Shown piece by piece: positions 1 to 7,049 of a DNA stretch of 41,664 bases. The notes beneath the pieces were generated by a model that was not told the DNA's origin, did not search any database, and was given only the letters and a program-made list of their open reading frames with translations. The number at the start of each line of letters is the position of its first letter. Positions within the stretch are counted from its first letter, which is position 1. The stretch spans positions 1 through 41,664 of the forward strand of contig NZ_JARWPM010000202.1 in assembly GCF_029869215.1 (NCBI RefSeq). The letters run 5' to 3'. A program made the translations under genes and the position numbers. The stretch comes from Nocardia carnea (GTDB lineage Bacteria > Actinomycetota > Actinomycetes > Mycobacteriales > Mycobacteriaceae).

Positions 1-212
1 GCGGTTCGCCGAGCCGGGTCCGGTGACCTGCTCGACCAATCGCACCTCGTCCACCCGCCGCGGGGGGCGGCGGCGGCGCCCCCCCCCCCCGAGGCCCCCC
101 GGGGGGCCACCCCCGGGCGCCCCCGGGGCGGGGGGCCGCCCCCGCGCCCCCGCCGCGGGTGGACGAGGTGCGATTGGTCGAGCAGGTCACCGGACCCGGC
201 TCGGCGAACCGC
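1..212. repeat. fold-back inverted repeat at contig edge (probable assembly artefact)
   Basis: Bases 1-58 are the exact reverse complement of 155-212. The 96 bases between them are almost only G and C, in long homopolymer-like runs quite unlike the rest of the window. The right arm is the genuine start of the DUF4185 reading frame, so the left arm and filler look like a fold-back or low-quality extension at a contig end rather than a biological palindrome. Any reading frame across 23-337 is a by-product of the filler. Confidence 0.8.
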
Positions 213-1160
213 ACCGATATGCGCTGGCAGGTCGACGGCACCGATCTGGGACTGATGTGGGAGACCGAGCCCGGCAAGGTCGCCGTGGTGTTCGGCGATA
301 CCTTCGGCAAGGGCTGGGTGCCCGGCGGGGCCGGTAGCGCCGACGCCGATTGGCGCAGCAATATCCTGGCCTACAGCACCGACCGCGACCTGTCCGACGG
401 CCTGCGCCTGGACACCATGGTGCAGGACAGCCGCTGCCACGCCGCGGAACTGCTGGGTAGCCGCAAGATCAAGAACTGGGAGACCACCACCATCCCGACC
501 TCCGGTTTCGCCCTCGGCGACCGGCAGTATCTGAGCTATATGTCGGTGAATCGCTGGAGCCGGATACCGGGCCTGTGGTGGACCAACTACGGCGGTATCG
601 CCTACTCCGACGACAACGGCAGCACCTGGGTCAAGGATCAGCACGCCAAATGGGAGAACCTGTTCGGGCTGGGCCGGTTCCAGGTCGCGGCGATGGTCCC
701 GCACGGCGACTATGTGTACATGTTCGGCACACCCAACGGCCGGATCGGCGTGATCGGGCTGGCCCGGGTGCCGAAGGACGAGGTGCTGAACAAATCCGCG
801 TACCAATACTGGGTGAACGGCAGCTGGGCACCGGCCGCGGAGAACATTGCCACGCCACTGGTGCCGGGGATCGCCAGTGAGCTCTCCGTGCGGTTCGATA
901 CCGAAACGGGGTTGTGGCAGATGTCGTATCTGGATCCGGCGCGGGGAGCGATCGTCCTGCGGACCGCGGCGGTAGCGCAGGGCGTCTGGTCGGAGCCGGT
1001 ACAGCTGGTGTCCACCGCCGATTATCCGAAGGCGTACGGCGGGTTCCTTCATCCCTGGTCCACGGCGCGGGACCTGTATTTCACGATATCGGAATGGGAT
1101 TCCTACAACGTGTACCTGATGCACGCCCGGCTGTCACCGGCTCGGCCGGAGATCAAATGA
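159..1160 (+). CDS. DUF4185 domain protein, 5'-truncated (candidate endo-D-arabinanase, GH183 type)
   Basis: This 333-residue frame covers most of a DUF4185 domain: an early VFGDTFG motif, a YSDDNGSTW stretch, a GGFLHPWS segment and regularly spaced aromatic strands typical of a beta-propeller. DUF4185 proteins of mycobacteria and relatives are exported, and the family has been linked to endo-D-arabinofuranase activity (GH183) on cell-wall arabinan. That role is inferred here, not seen. No signal peptide is present. The GTG at 159 lies inside the fold-back repeat, so the true start and export signal are probably missing off the contig. The 3' end overlaps the convergent pxpC gene by 8 bp. The family call is firm; the substrate is less certain. 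Confidence 0.75.
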   Translation: MDEVRLVEQVTGPGSANRTDMRWQVDGTDLGLMWETEPGKVAVVFGDTFGKGWVPGGAGSADADWRSNILAYSTDRDLSDGLRLDTMVQDSRCHAAELLGSRKIKNWETTTIPTSGFALGDRQYLSYMSVNRWSRIPGLWWTNYGGIAYSDDNGSTWVKDQHAKWENLFGLGRFQVAAMVPHGDYVYMFGTPNGRIGVIGLARVPKDEVLNKSAYQYWVNGSWAPAAENIATPLVPGIASELSVRFDTETGLWQMSYLDPARGAIVLRTAAVAQGVWSEPVQLVSTADYPKAYGGFLHPWSTARDLYFTISEWDSYNVYLMHARLSPARPEIK

Positions 1161-2013
1161 GGCGGCCGCGGCGGAACCGGATCCGCTGACCGGGCCGGGC
1201 CTGTGCCATCAGGTCGATATCGGCGTCGAGCACGACGGCGATCACCGGGTAGCCACCGGTGATCGGATGGTCGGCGAGGAAGACCACGGGTTGCCCGCTG
1301 GGCGGGACCTGCACCGAGCCGAGCGCCATCCCCTCGGCCGGCAGTTCCGCCGCGCCGGCGCGGCGCAACGGGGGGCCGGCCGCGCGGTCGAGCCGGGCGC
1401 CGACGCGGTCGGTGTCCTGGCCGACCGTCCAGTGCCCGGTGAACAGGGCGGCGGGGTCGGTGAACCAATCGGCACGCGGTCCGGGCAGGGCGCGGATCTG
1501 GAGGAGCTCCGGGAGATCCGGCTGCGGGGCCTGATCGACGGCCGGCCACGTTCCCGGCGAAGGCCCGACGGGAAGCCGGGTTCCTGCCCGCAGTGGTGGC
1601 GGACCGATCCCGGAGAGGGTGTCGTAGCTGCGGGAACCCAGGACCGGCGGGATATCCAGGCCACCGCGGACACCGATATAACTCCGCAGACCGGTGCGGG
1701 TGTAACCCAGTCGCAGCACTTGGCCCGGGTCGAGACACAACAGCCCGGCATGCCCGACCGGGGTGCCGTCCACGGTGGCCGGTGCGGGTGCCCCGGTCAC
1801 CGCCACCAGCACCAATTCCTCGGCTCGCAACGTCAGACCGCCGAGCAGCACCTCGATTCCCGCGTGGGTTTCCGGATTGCCCACCAGCCGATTGGCCAGC
1901 CGCAGCGCGGCCCGGTCGGCGGCTCCGGCCGGGCCGACCCCGGAATCGAACCAGCCCGGCCGGCCGAGATCCTGCACGGTGGCCAGTGGCCCGGCCGCTT
2001 CGATCACGATCAT
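1153..2013 (-). CDS. pxpC: 5-oxoprolinase subunit C (biotin-dependent carboxyltransferase-like family)
   Basis: The 286-residue protein begins MIVIEAAGPLATVQDLGR and has the family's GYTRTGLRSYIGVRGG and DHPITGGYPVIAVV segments. PxpC joins PxpA and PxpB to hydrolyse 5-oxoproline (pyroglutamate) to glutamate in an ATP-dependent reaction, a repair route for a glutamate by-product. The ATG at 2013 overlaps the pxpB stop in an ATGA arrangement, which fixes the start and shows translational coupling. Length is normal for the family. Its last 8 bp run into the end of the convergent DUF4185 gene, so no separate terminator fits between them. Confidence 0.92.
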   Translation of the reverse strand: MIVIEAAGPLATVQDLGRPGWFDSGVGPAGAADRAALRLANRLVGNPETHAGIEVLLGGLTLRAEELVLVAVTGAPAPATVDGTPVGHAGLLCLDPGQVLRLGYTRTGLRSYIGVRGGLDIPPVLGSRSYDTLSGIGPPPLRAGTRLPVGPSPGTWPAVDQAPQPDLPELLQIRALPGPRADWFTDPAALFTGHWTVGQDTDRVGARLDRAAGPPLRRAGAAELPAEGMALGSVQVPPSGQPVVFLADHPITGGYPVIAVVLDADIDLMAQARPGQRIRFRRGRLI

Positions 2014-2684
2014 CGTCCGGCCGCCGCATCGTAGAACCGCACATACGCGCCGGCCCGGATGAGCGCCGGCGGATCGCGGCCGGTATCCCACAGGTCGAGT
2101 TCGGTACGCCCGATGAGTTGCCAGCCGCCGGGGCTCTCCCGCGGGTACACCGCCGAATAGCCGCCGGCCAGGGCGACCGAACCGGCCGGGATCCGGGTGC
2201 GCGCGCTCGGCCGCCGGGGCACGTCGAGCCGGCCGTCCGGCGACCGCAGGTAACCGAATCCGGGTGCGAATCCGACGAAGGCGCACCGCCACACCGTGCC
2301 GGTATGCGCCGCGACGACCGCTTCCGGCGTCGAGTCCACTGCGCGGGCGACCTCGGCGAGATCGGGTCCGTTGTAGTGGACCGGAATCCGCACCGGATCG
2401 CCGGAAGGCGATGTTCCACGGGAAACATTGCCGTTTTCGGCCTCGTTCACCGCGGTGACCAACTGCTCCAGCTCGGAATGCAGCCGGGTGGCGGAAGTCG
2501 CCGAATCCAGGGTCACCAGAACGGTTTCCGCGGCCGGAAGCAGATCGACCACGCCGGGCAGCGAGCGGGCGGCCAATTCCGTGGCCAGGGCGGCGACCCG
2601 ATCCGGATGCGGACAGCACAGCAGCGCGCGGTCACCGGCGCGCCGCACCGCCGCCCGGTCCCCTGGCGTTCGCGACAAGCTCAC
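2010..2684 (-). CDS. pxpB: 5-oxoprolinase subunit B
   Basis: The 224-residue protein has the PxpB (KipI-like, AHS1) signature FAPGFGYL at residues 139-146, followed by the conserved PRR..R.RIPAGSVALAGGYSAVYP region and GGWQLIGRTEL near the C-terminus. It acts with PxpA and PxpC on 5-oxoproline. The GTG start at 2684 follows an ACGGGGTGA stretch that could act as ribosome binding site. It begins 20 bp after pxpA, and its stop overlaps the pxpC start by 4 bp. The first ~18 residues are poorly conserved-looking, so a slightly later start is possible. Confidence 0.9.
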   Translation of the reverse strand: MSLSRTPGDRAAVRRAGDRALLCCPHPDRVAALATELAARSLPGVVDLLPAAETVLVTLDSATSATRLHSELEQLVTAVNEAENGNVSRGTSPSGDPVRIPVHYNGPDLAEVARAVDSTPEAVVAAHTGTVWRCAFVGFAPGFGYLRSPDGRLDVPRRPSARTRIPAGSVALAGGYSAVYPRESPGGWQLIGRTELDLWDTGRDPPALIRAGAYVRFYDAAAGR

Positions 2685-2704
2685 TCACCCCGTTCCGCGC
2701 TCGC

Positions 2705-3460
2705 TCAGGTGAACGACGCTACCGCGATTCCCGCGTCTTCGAGGGCGGTCCGGATCCGCCGGGCCATCTGGACCGCGGCCGGGGTATCGCCGTGCACACA
2801 GATACTGTCCGGCGACACCGCGACGGTTCCGCCGCCGCCCGCGACCCGGGCCGTCCCGGTTTCCGCCAGGGTCACCGCCTGGGCCAGTGCCGCGTCCGGG
2901 TCCAGTACCGCGCCGGCAGTGTCCCGCGGGGCCAGCCCGCCGGTGGCGGTGTACGCCCGGTCCGCGAAGCCCTCACTCACGAAACGAATACCCGCCAGCG
3001 CCGCCGATTCCTGCAGATGGGTGCCGGCCGGGCCGAGTAGCGCCAGCGCCGAATCGAATTCGCGCAGCGCGGCGACCACGGCATCGGCGAGGGCGGGCCG
3101 GGCCGCGGCGGCATGGTAGAGCGCTCCGTGCGGTTTCACATAGCGCACCCTGTCCCCCGCCGCTCGCGCGAAACCGTCGAGGGCGCCGATCTGGTAGAGC
3201 GTTTCGTCGCGCAGCTCGGCCGGTGCGATATCGAGCGCCCGGCGGCCGAATCCGGCCAGGTCCCGGTAGCCGATATGGGCGCCGATCCGGACGCCCTTCG
3301 CGACCGCCAGCGAGCAGGTGCGGCGCATGATCACCGGATCGCCGGCATGGAAGCCGCAGGCGATATTCGCGCTGGTGACGATATCGAGCATGGCGGCATC
3401 GTCGCCCATCCGCCACGCCCCGAAACCCTCACCGAGATCGCTGTTCAGATCGAGTCCCAC
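2705..3460 (-). CDS. pxpA: 5-oxoprolinase subunit A (LamB/YcsF family)
   Basis: The 251-residue protein opens with LDLNSDLGEGFGAW and IACGFHAGDP, and contains RYVKPHGALYH, all hallmarks of the LamB/YcsF family. PxpA is thought to bind 5-oxoproline in the PxpABC enzyme. The GTG start at 3460 lies 5 bp after a strong GGAAGGAGG ribosome binding site. It is the first gene of pxpA-pxpB-pxpC, a three-gene operon with short or negative spacing. The MFS gene ends 61 bp upstream on the same strand, so co-transcription with it is possible but not shown. Confidence 0.94.
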   Translation of the reverse strand: MGLDLNSDLGEGFGAWRMGDDAAMLDIVTSANIACGFHAGDPVIMRRTCSLAVAKGVRIGAHIGYRDLAGFGRRALDIAPAELRDETLYQIGALDGFARAAGDRVRYVKPHGALYHAAAARPALADAVVAALREFDSALALLGPAGTHLQESAALAGIRFVSEGFADRAYTATGGLAPRDTAGAVLDPDAALAQAVTLAETGTARVAGGGGTVAVSPDSICVHGDTPAAVQMARRIRTALEDAGIAVASFT

Positions 3461-3521
3461 GCCGGCCTCCTTCCGCCTGTCTCCATTGTCCCCGGCCGGC
3501 GCCCGGCCGAAACCGGAGGCG

Positions 3522-4886
3522 TCACGACCGCCGGTTGTTCAGCAGTACCCCGACGGCGCCCGCCCCGTAGCAGACGGCACCCACCAGCACCACCACGATC
3601 GAGCGGCCGTCCGCCGGGACCACCACCGCGGTGAGCGCGACCGCCAGCACGAACGCGATATTGAACACCGTGTCCTGCAGGGCGAACACCTGGCCGCGCC
3701 GGTCGTCGGCGATATCGATCTGCATGGCGGCGTCGCCGGTGAGTTTGATGGTCTGCCCGGCCAGGCCGAACAGGAAGGCGCCGGCGAGCAGCAGCTGATG
3801 GGCGCGCTGGGTCGCGTCGGCCGAATCGGCCAGCGCGGTGGGCGCGACCAATGCGAGCTGGACGAATATCGCGCAGGACAAGGCCAGCAGAACCGTGCGC
3901 GCCCGCCCCAGCCGGGGGATCAGGAACGGGGTGATCAACGCAGCGCCGAGCATCCCGGACGCTGTCGCGGTGATCGCGACCCCGAAGCCGATGAGTCCGC
4001 TGTCGACGGTGGTGGCGTCCGCGGGCGATTCGCGCAGCACCAGCACCATGATCAGGGTGTTGGCGCCGAAAACGATCCGGTGGGTGCCGATCCCGATCAT
4101 CGCGGTGGAGACGTCCACCGAATGCCGCACCGCCCGCGCGCCCACCACCAGGCCGGCGAGCACCGCGCGCAGTGCGCCGGCGGTGGCACCGGATATCGTT
4201 TCCGGCCCGAGAACCCGCGGCCGGAAGCCCGCGGCCAGCAGCGCACCGGCCACCGACCCGGCCGCGCTCACCGCGACCGCCACCGCCGAGCCCGTATCCC
4301 CGGCTCCGATGAGGCCGATCACGGCCACGCCGGCCGCCGCACCCACCGCCGCGCAGGCCGAACCCGCGGTGGCCAGCACCGAGTTCGCCGGCACCAGCCA
4401 CCGCTGTGCCAGCACCCGCGGCAGCGCCGCGGAGACCCCGGCCGCGGTGAACCGGCTGATCCCGACCACCGCGAGGGCCAGTAGTAGCAGCGGGCTTGCA
4501 TCGATCCCGGTGAGCAGGCCGGCCGTCACGGCGAGGATGAGCAGCCCGCGCAGGAGATTGGCGATCAGCAGGACCAGCCGCCGATCCCACCGGTCCAGCA
4601 GGGCGCCGGCATAGGGGCCGATCACCGAATACGGCAGCAGTAACACCGCGAACCCCGCCGCGACGGCGAGTGGATCGGTTTCCCGTTCCGGGTTGAACAG
4701 GATCGCCCCCGAAAGGGCTGCTTGGAACATGCCGTCGCCGAACTGGCTGCTGAATCGCACCAGCGTCAACCGGAGCGCGCCGGGGCTGGTCCGGACCGCG
4801 TCGCGGACGGCGCGCAAATCGTGTTTCCGCTCGTCCGGGCCGGCCGCGGGGCCCGGTGCGATGGGTTCGGGCGCGACGCTGGACAC
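3522..4886 (-). CDS. MFS transporter
   Basis: The 454-residue protein has about twelve hydrophobic segments and a hydrophilic N-terminus of ~35 residues. Major-facilitator signatures are visible: LLPYSVIGPYAGALLDRWDRR (loop 2-3 motif A type) and a second-half ITPFLIPRLGRAR loop. It probably exports or imports a small solute by proton coupling; no substrate can be assigned. The ATG at 4886 is the only early start before the TM region. It sits 10 bp downstream of the Nudix gene, so the two are probably co-transcribed. Pairing with Nudix and PxpABC may only reflect gene order in this genus. Confidence 0.85.
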   Translation of the reverse strand: MSSVAPEPIAPGPAAGPDERKHDLRAVRDAVRTSPGALRLTLVRFSSQFGDGMFQAALSGAILFNPERETDPLAVAAGFAVLLLPYSVIGPYAGALLDRWDRRLVLLIANLLRGLLILAVTAGLLTGIDASPLLLLALAVVGISRFTAAGVSAALPRVLAQRWLVPANSVLATAGSACAAVGAAAGVAVIGLIGAGDTGSAVAVAVSAAGSVAGALLAAGFRPRVLGPETISGATAGALRAVLAGLVVGARAVRHSVDVSTAMIGIGTHRIVFGANTLIMVLVLRESPADATTVDSGLIGFGVAITATASGMLGAALITPFLIPRLGRARTVLLALSCAIFVQLALVAPTALADSADATQRAHQLLLAGAFLFGLAGQTIKLTGDAAMQIDIADDRRGQVFALQDTVFNIAFVLAVALTAVVVPADGRSIVVVLVGAVCYGAGAVGVLLNNRRS

Positions 4887-4896
4887 GGCCGCGACG

Positions 4897-5397
4897 CTAC
4901 CCGTTCGGCGGGCCCGAGCGTATTCCGGCCGGTCCGCGCTCTTCGGTGATCAGCAGGTCGACGGCCTCGCGCATATCCGGGGCCATCGGCAGCGTGCCCA
5001 GGGCATCGGCGTCGATCCAGGCGTAGGCATCGTGTTCGTCGGGTTCCAGGGTTATCTCACCGGGTTCGGCCTCGGCCAGGAAACTGAATTTGCGCACCTT
5101 GGCCTTGGTGCGGGTCGCGTAGTCGAACCAGCCGAGGAACTCGGTGATCCGGCGGGCCACCAGCCCGGTCTCCTCGTACAGTTCGCGGACCGCGCTCTCG
5201 GTGAGCGTTTCGCCGTCCTCGACGCCCCCGCCCGGCAGTTCGTACATTCCGCCGAGATCGGCACCGGGGACGCGACGTACCACCAGCAGTTTGCCGGCTC
5301 GGAACACCGCCACGCCGACCACGAGGTCGGTGACACCGTCGCGGCGGGCACCGGCACGTAGCCGCTGCTCGATTCGCGCGAGCGCTTCGGGGCGCAT
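4897..5397 (-). CDS. Nudix hydrolase
   Basis: The 166-residue protein has a complete Nudix box at residues 57-79, matching GX5EX7REUXEEXGU: G57, E63, R71-E72 and E75-E76-T-G-L. Nudix enzymes hydrolyse nucleoside diphosphates linked to another moiety and need Mg2+ or Mn2+ bound by these glutamates. The ELPGGG before the box and EHDAYAWI after it are typical of MutT-like members, but no substrate can be named. The ATG at 5397 follows a GGGAGGTGA ribosome binding site. It is first in a minus-strand unit with the MFS gene and diverges from pirin. Confidence 0.9.
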   Translation of the reverse strand: MRPEALARIEQRLRAGARRDGVTDLVVGVAVFRAGKLLVVRRVPGADLGGMYELPGGGVEDGETLTESAVRELYEETGLVARRITEFLGWFDYATRTKAKVRKFSFLAEAEPGEITLEPDEHDAYAWIDADALGTLPMAPDMREAVDLLITEERGPAGIRSGPPNG

Positions 5398-5500
5398 CTG
5401 TCACCTCCCGGTCCGGTTTCTCCATTTTCGACGACCGCGTGCCGTACCGCTATGACCGCCCGCCGCTGCTCACCGGGCGTTCACCCCCAGGTCGCTCGCG

Positions 5501-5506
5501 TAAAAT
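5501..5506 (+). promoter_or_regulatory. possible -10 element upstream of pirin
   Basis: TAAAAT stands out as an AT-rich hexamer in a GC-rich divergent intergenic region, about 87 bp before the pirin start. The -35 region is weak (CGTTCA at 17 bp spacing), so this is only a suggestion. Confidence 0.25.
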
Positions 5507-5592
5507 GCCGAGAGCGGACAATCGACGACACGGGGCGCCGGGGTGGCCCCACGGGAAAGGTCATTGTGCCCGAGCCGGAAAGGAGCCGTGTG

Positions 5593-6372
5593 ATGCCCAC
5601 ACCGCCCACGCCGCATATCGACCTCCACCGCGGTGGTGATCGGATGAAGACCCGGGTTTCCTGGCTCGATTCCAAACATTCGTTCTCCTTCGGCGCGCAC
5701 TACGACCCCGAGAACACCCACCACGGCCTGCTGCTGGTGAACAACGACGATATCGTGCTACCCGGCCAGGGCTTCGATACTCATCCGCACCGGGATATGG
5801 AGATCGTGACCTGGGTGCTGGAGGGGTCGCTGGTCCATCAGGATTCGCTGGGCCACAGTGGGGTCATCTATCCGGGTCTCGCGCAGCGGATGAGCGCCGG
5901 CACCGGGATCCGGCATTCGGAGAAGAACGACTCCTGGCGGGTCGATCCGGGCCGGGCCGAACACGAACAACCGGTGCATTTCGTGCAGATGTGGGTGCTG
6001 CCCGACGAACCCGGCATCGAACCGGGCTACCAGCAGCTCGAGATCGACGACGAACTCGCCGCGGGCGGGCTGGTGACGGTGGCCTCGGGGTTACCGCGGT
6101 ACCGGGACCGCACCGCGATCGCCATCAACAGCAGTCATTCGGCGCTGCATGTGGCGAAACTGTCTCCCGAAGAGCCGGCCGTGAATCTGCCCGACGCGCC
6201 CTACGTCCATGTTTTCGTGGCCCGCGGCGCGGTCGAGATGGAGGGCGTGGGCCGGCTCGATACCGGCGACGCGGTCCGCCTGACCCACTCCGGCGGGCAG
6301 CGGTTGTCCGCGGCCGAACCGGCGGAAGTGCTGATCTGGGAAATGCACGCCCGGCTCGGCGGTGCCGCGTAG
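5593..6372 (+). CDS. pirin family protein (bicupin)
   Basis: This 259-residue protein is a pirin. The N-terminal cupin carries the iron-binding pattern FDTHPHRDMEIVTWVLEG, then HQDS, and MSAGTGIRHSEKN with the later metal histidine and glutamate. A second degenerate cupin follows. Pirins bind Fe(II); some have quercetin dioxygenase activity and others act as redox-linked cofactors. The role here is unknown. The frame is open further upstream, but the ATG at 5593 is preceded by AAAGGAG at 8 bp and starts the conserved region, so it was chosen over the earlier ATG at 5452. It diverges from the Nudix gene and stands alone. Confidence 0.88.
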   Translation: MPTPPTPHIDLHRGGDRMKTRVSWLDSKHSFSFGAHYDPENTHHGLLLVNNDDIVLPGQGFDTHPHRDMEIVTWVLEGSLVHQDSLGHSGVIYPGLAQRMSAGTGIRHSEKNDSWRVDPGRAEHEQPVHFVQMWVLPDEPGIEPGYQQLEIDDELAAGGLVTVASGLPRYRDRTAIAINSSHSALHVAKLSPEEPAVNLPDAPYVHVFVARGAVEMEGVGRLDTGDAVRLTHSGGQRLSAAEPAEVLIWEMHARLGGAA

Positions 6373-6514
6373 TCTGCCCCCACCTGGCCGAATCCGGTGC
6401 CGCGCGCCGGGACTCGACCCGGACGCCCACCACCCCCGACAATGGTGACGAACTCCGGGTCGCGCTCGAGCGATTCCGCCGATGGTCGTGACCGGCCCAG
6501 CCGAGGAGGAACGT

Positions 6515-6988
6515 ATGACCTACCCACCGCCCCCGGGTTATCCCCCGCCGGACCCGTACCCGGGGCACGGTGGTCCGCCGCAGTACTGGCAGGAGTCGTC
6601 CCGCAGCCGGGGTATGGCGGTCGCCGCGCTGGTCTTCGCGGTGCTGGCGGTGCTGAGTTTCTGCACCGTGTTCGGCGGGTTGTTCTTCGGGCTCATCGCC
6701 GTGGTCCTCGGTGTGATCGCCGCGGTGAAAGCCCGGCGCGGTACCGCCGGCGGTGGGGTCATGGCGGTGATCGCCCTGATCCTCGGGGTCGTCTCGATCG
6801 CCGCCGCGGCGGTGTTCGGGGTGATCGGCTGGGGGTTCTGGCAGGATACCGGCGGCCAGGATTTCGTCGACTGCCTCGAACGTGCGGGCAGCGACCAGCA
6901 GGCGGTCTCGCAGTGTGAGGATCAGTTCAATCAGCGGATCGAGGACCAGTTCGGGGTGACCATCGCCCCGCCGCCCCCGACCAACTGA
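6515..6988 (+). CDS. small Pro-rich membrane protein, DUF4190-like
   Basis: The 157-residue protein has a Pro/Tyr/Gly-rich cytoplasmic N-terminus (YPPPPGYPPPDPYPG) and two hydrophobic segments, at about residues 30-62 and 70-100, separated by a short KARRG loop. A C-terminal domain carries two cysteines (DCLE and QCED) that could form a disulfide outside the membrane. This layout fits DUF4190-type proteins, which are common in actinobacteria and have no known biochemical role. The ATG at 6515 has GAGGAGGA upstream, better than the GTG or ATG options at 6482. The next gene, the M13 peptidase, has its own possible promoter. Confidence 0.75.
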   Translation: MTYPPPPGYPPPDPYPGHGGPPQYWQESSRSRGMAVAALVFAVLAVLSFCTVFGGLFFGLIAVVLGVIAAVKARRGTAGGGVMAVIALILGVVSIAAAAVFGVIGWGFWQDTGGQDFVDCLERAGSDQQAVSQCEDQFNQRIEDQFGVTIAPPPPTN

Positions 6989-7036
6989 CCGGACACTCCC
7001 CGCTCGAACGTGCCGCGGCGCCGCGCCGGGCACCGG

Positions 7037-7042
7037 CATACT
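7037..7042 (+). promoter_or_regulatory. candidate -10 element for leaderless M13 peptidase mRNA
   Basis: CATACT lies 7 bp before the GTG start at 7050, and no ribosome binding site is visible. This spacing would place transcription initiation at or next to the start codon, as in leaderless mRNAs that are frequent in Mycobacteriales. Confidence 0.4.
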
Positions 7043-7049
7043 GGGTTGT

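Noticed and set aside
61..154. G/C-only tract as a possible G-quadruplex or regulatory element
   Set aside because: It lies in the loop of a fold-back at the contig edge and is most likely an artefact.
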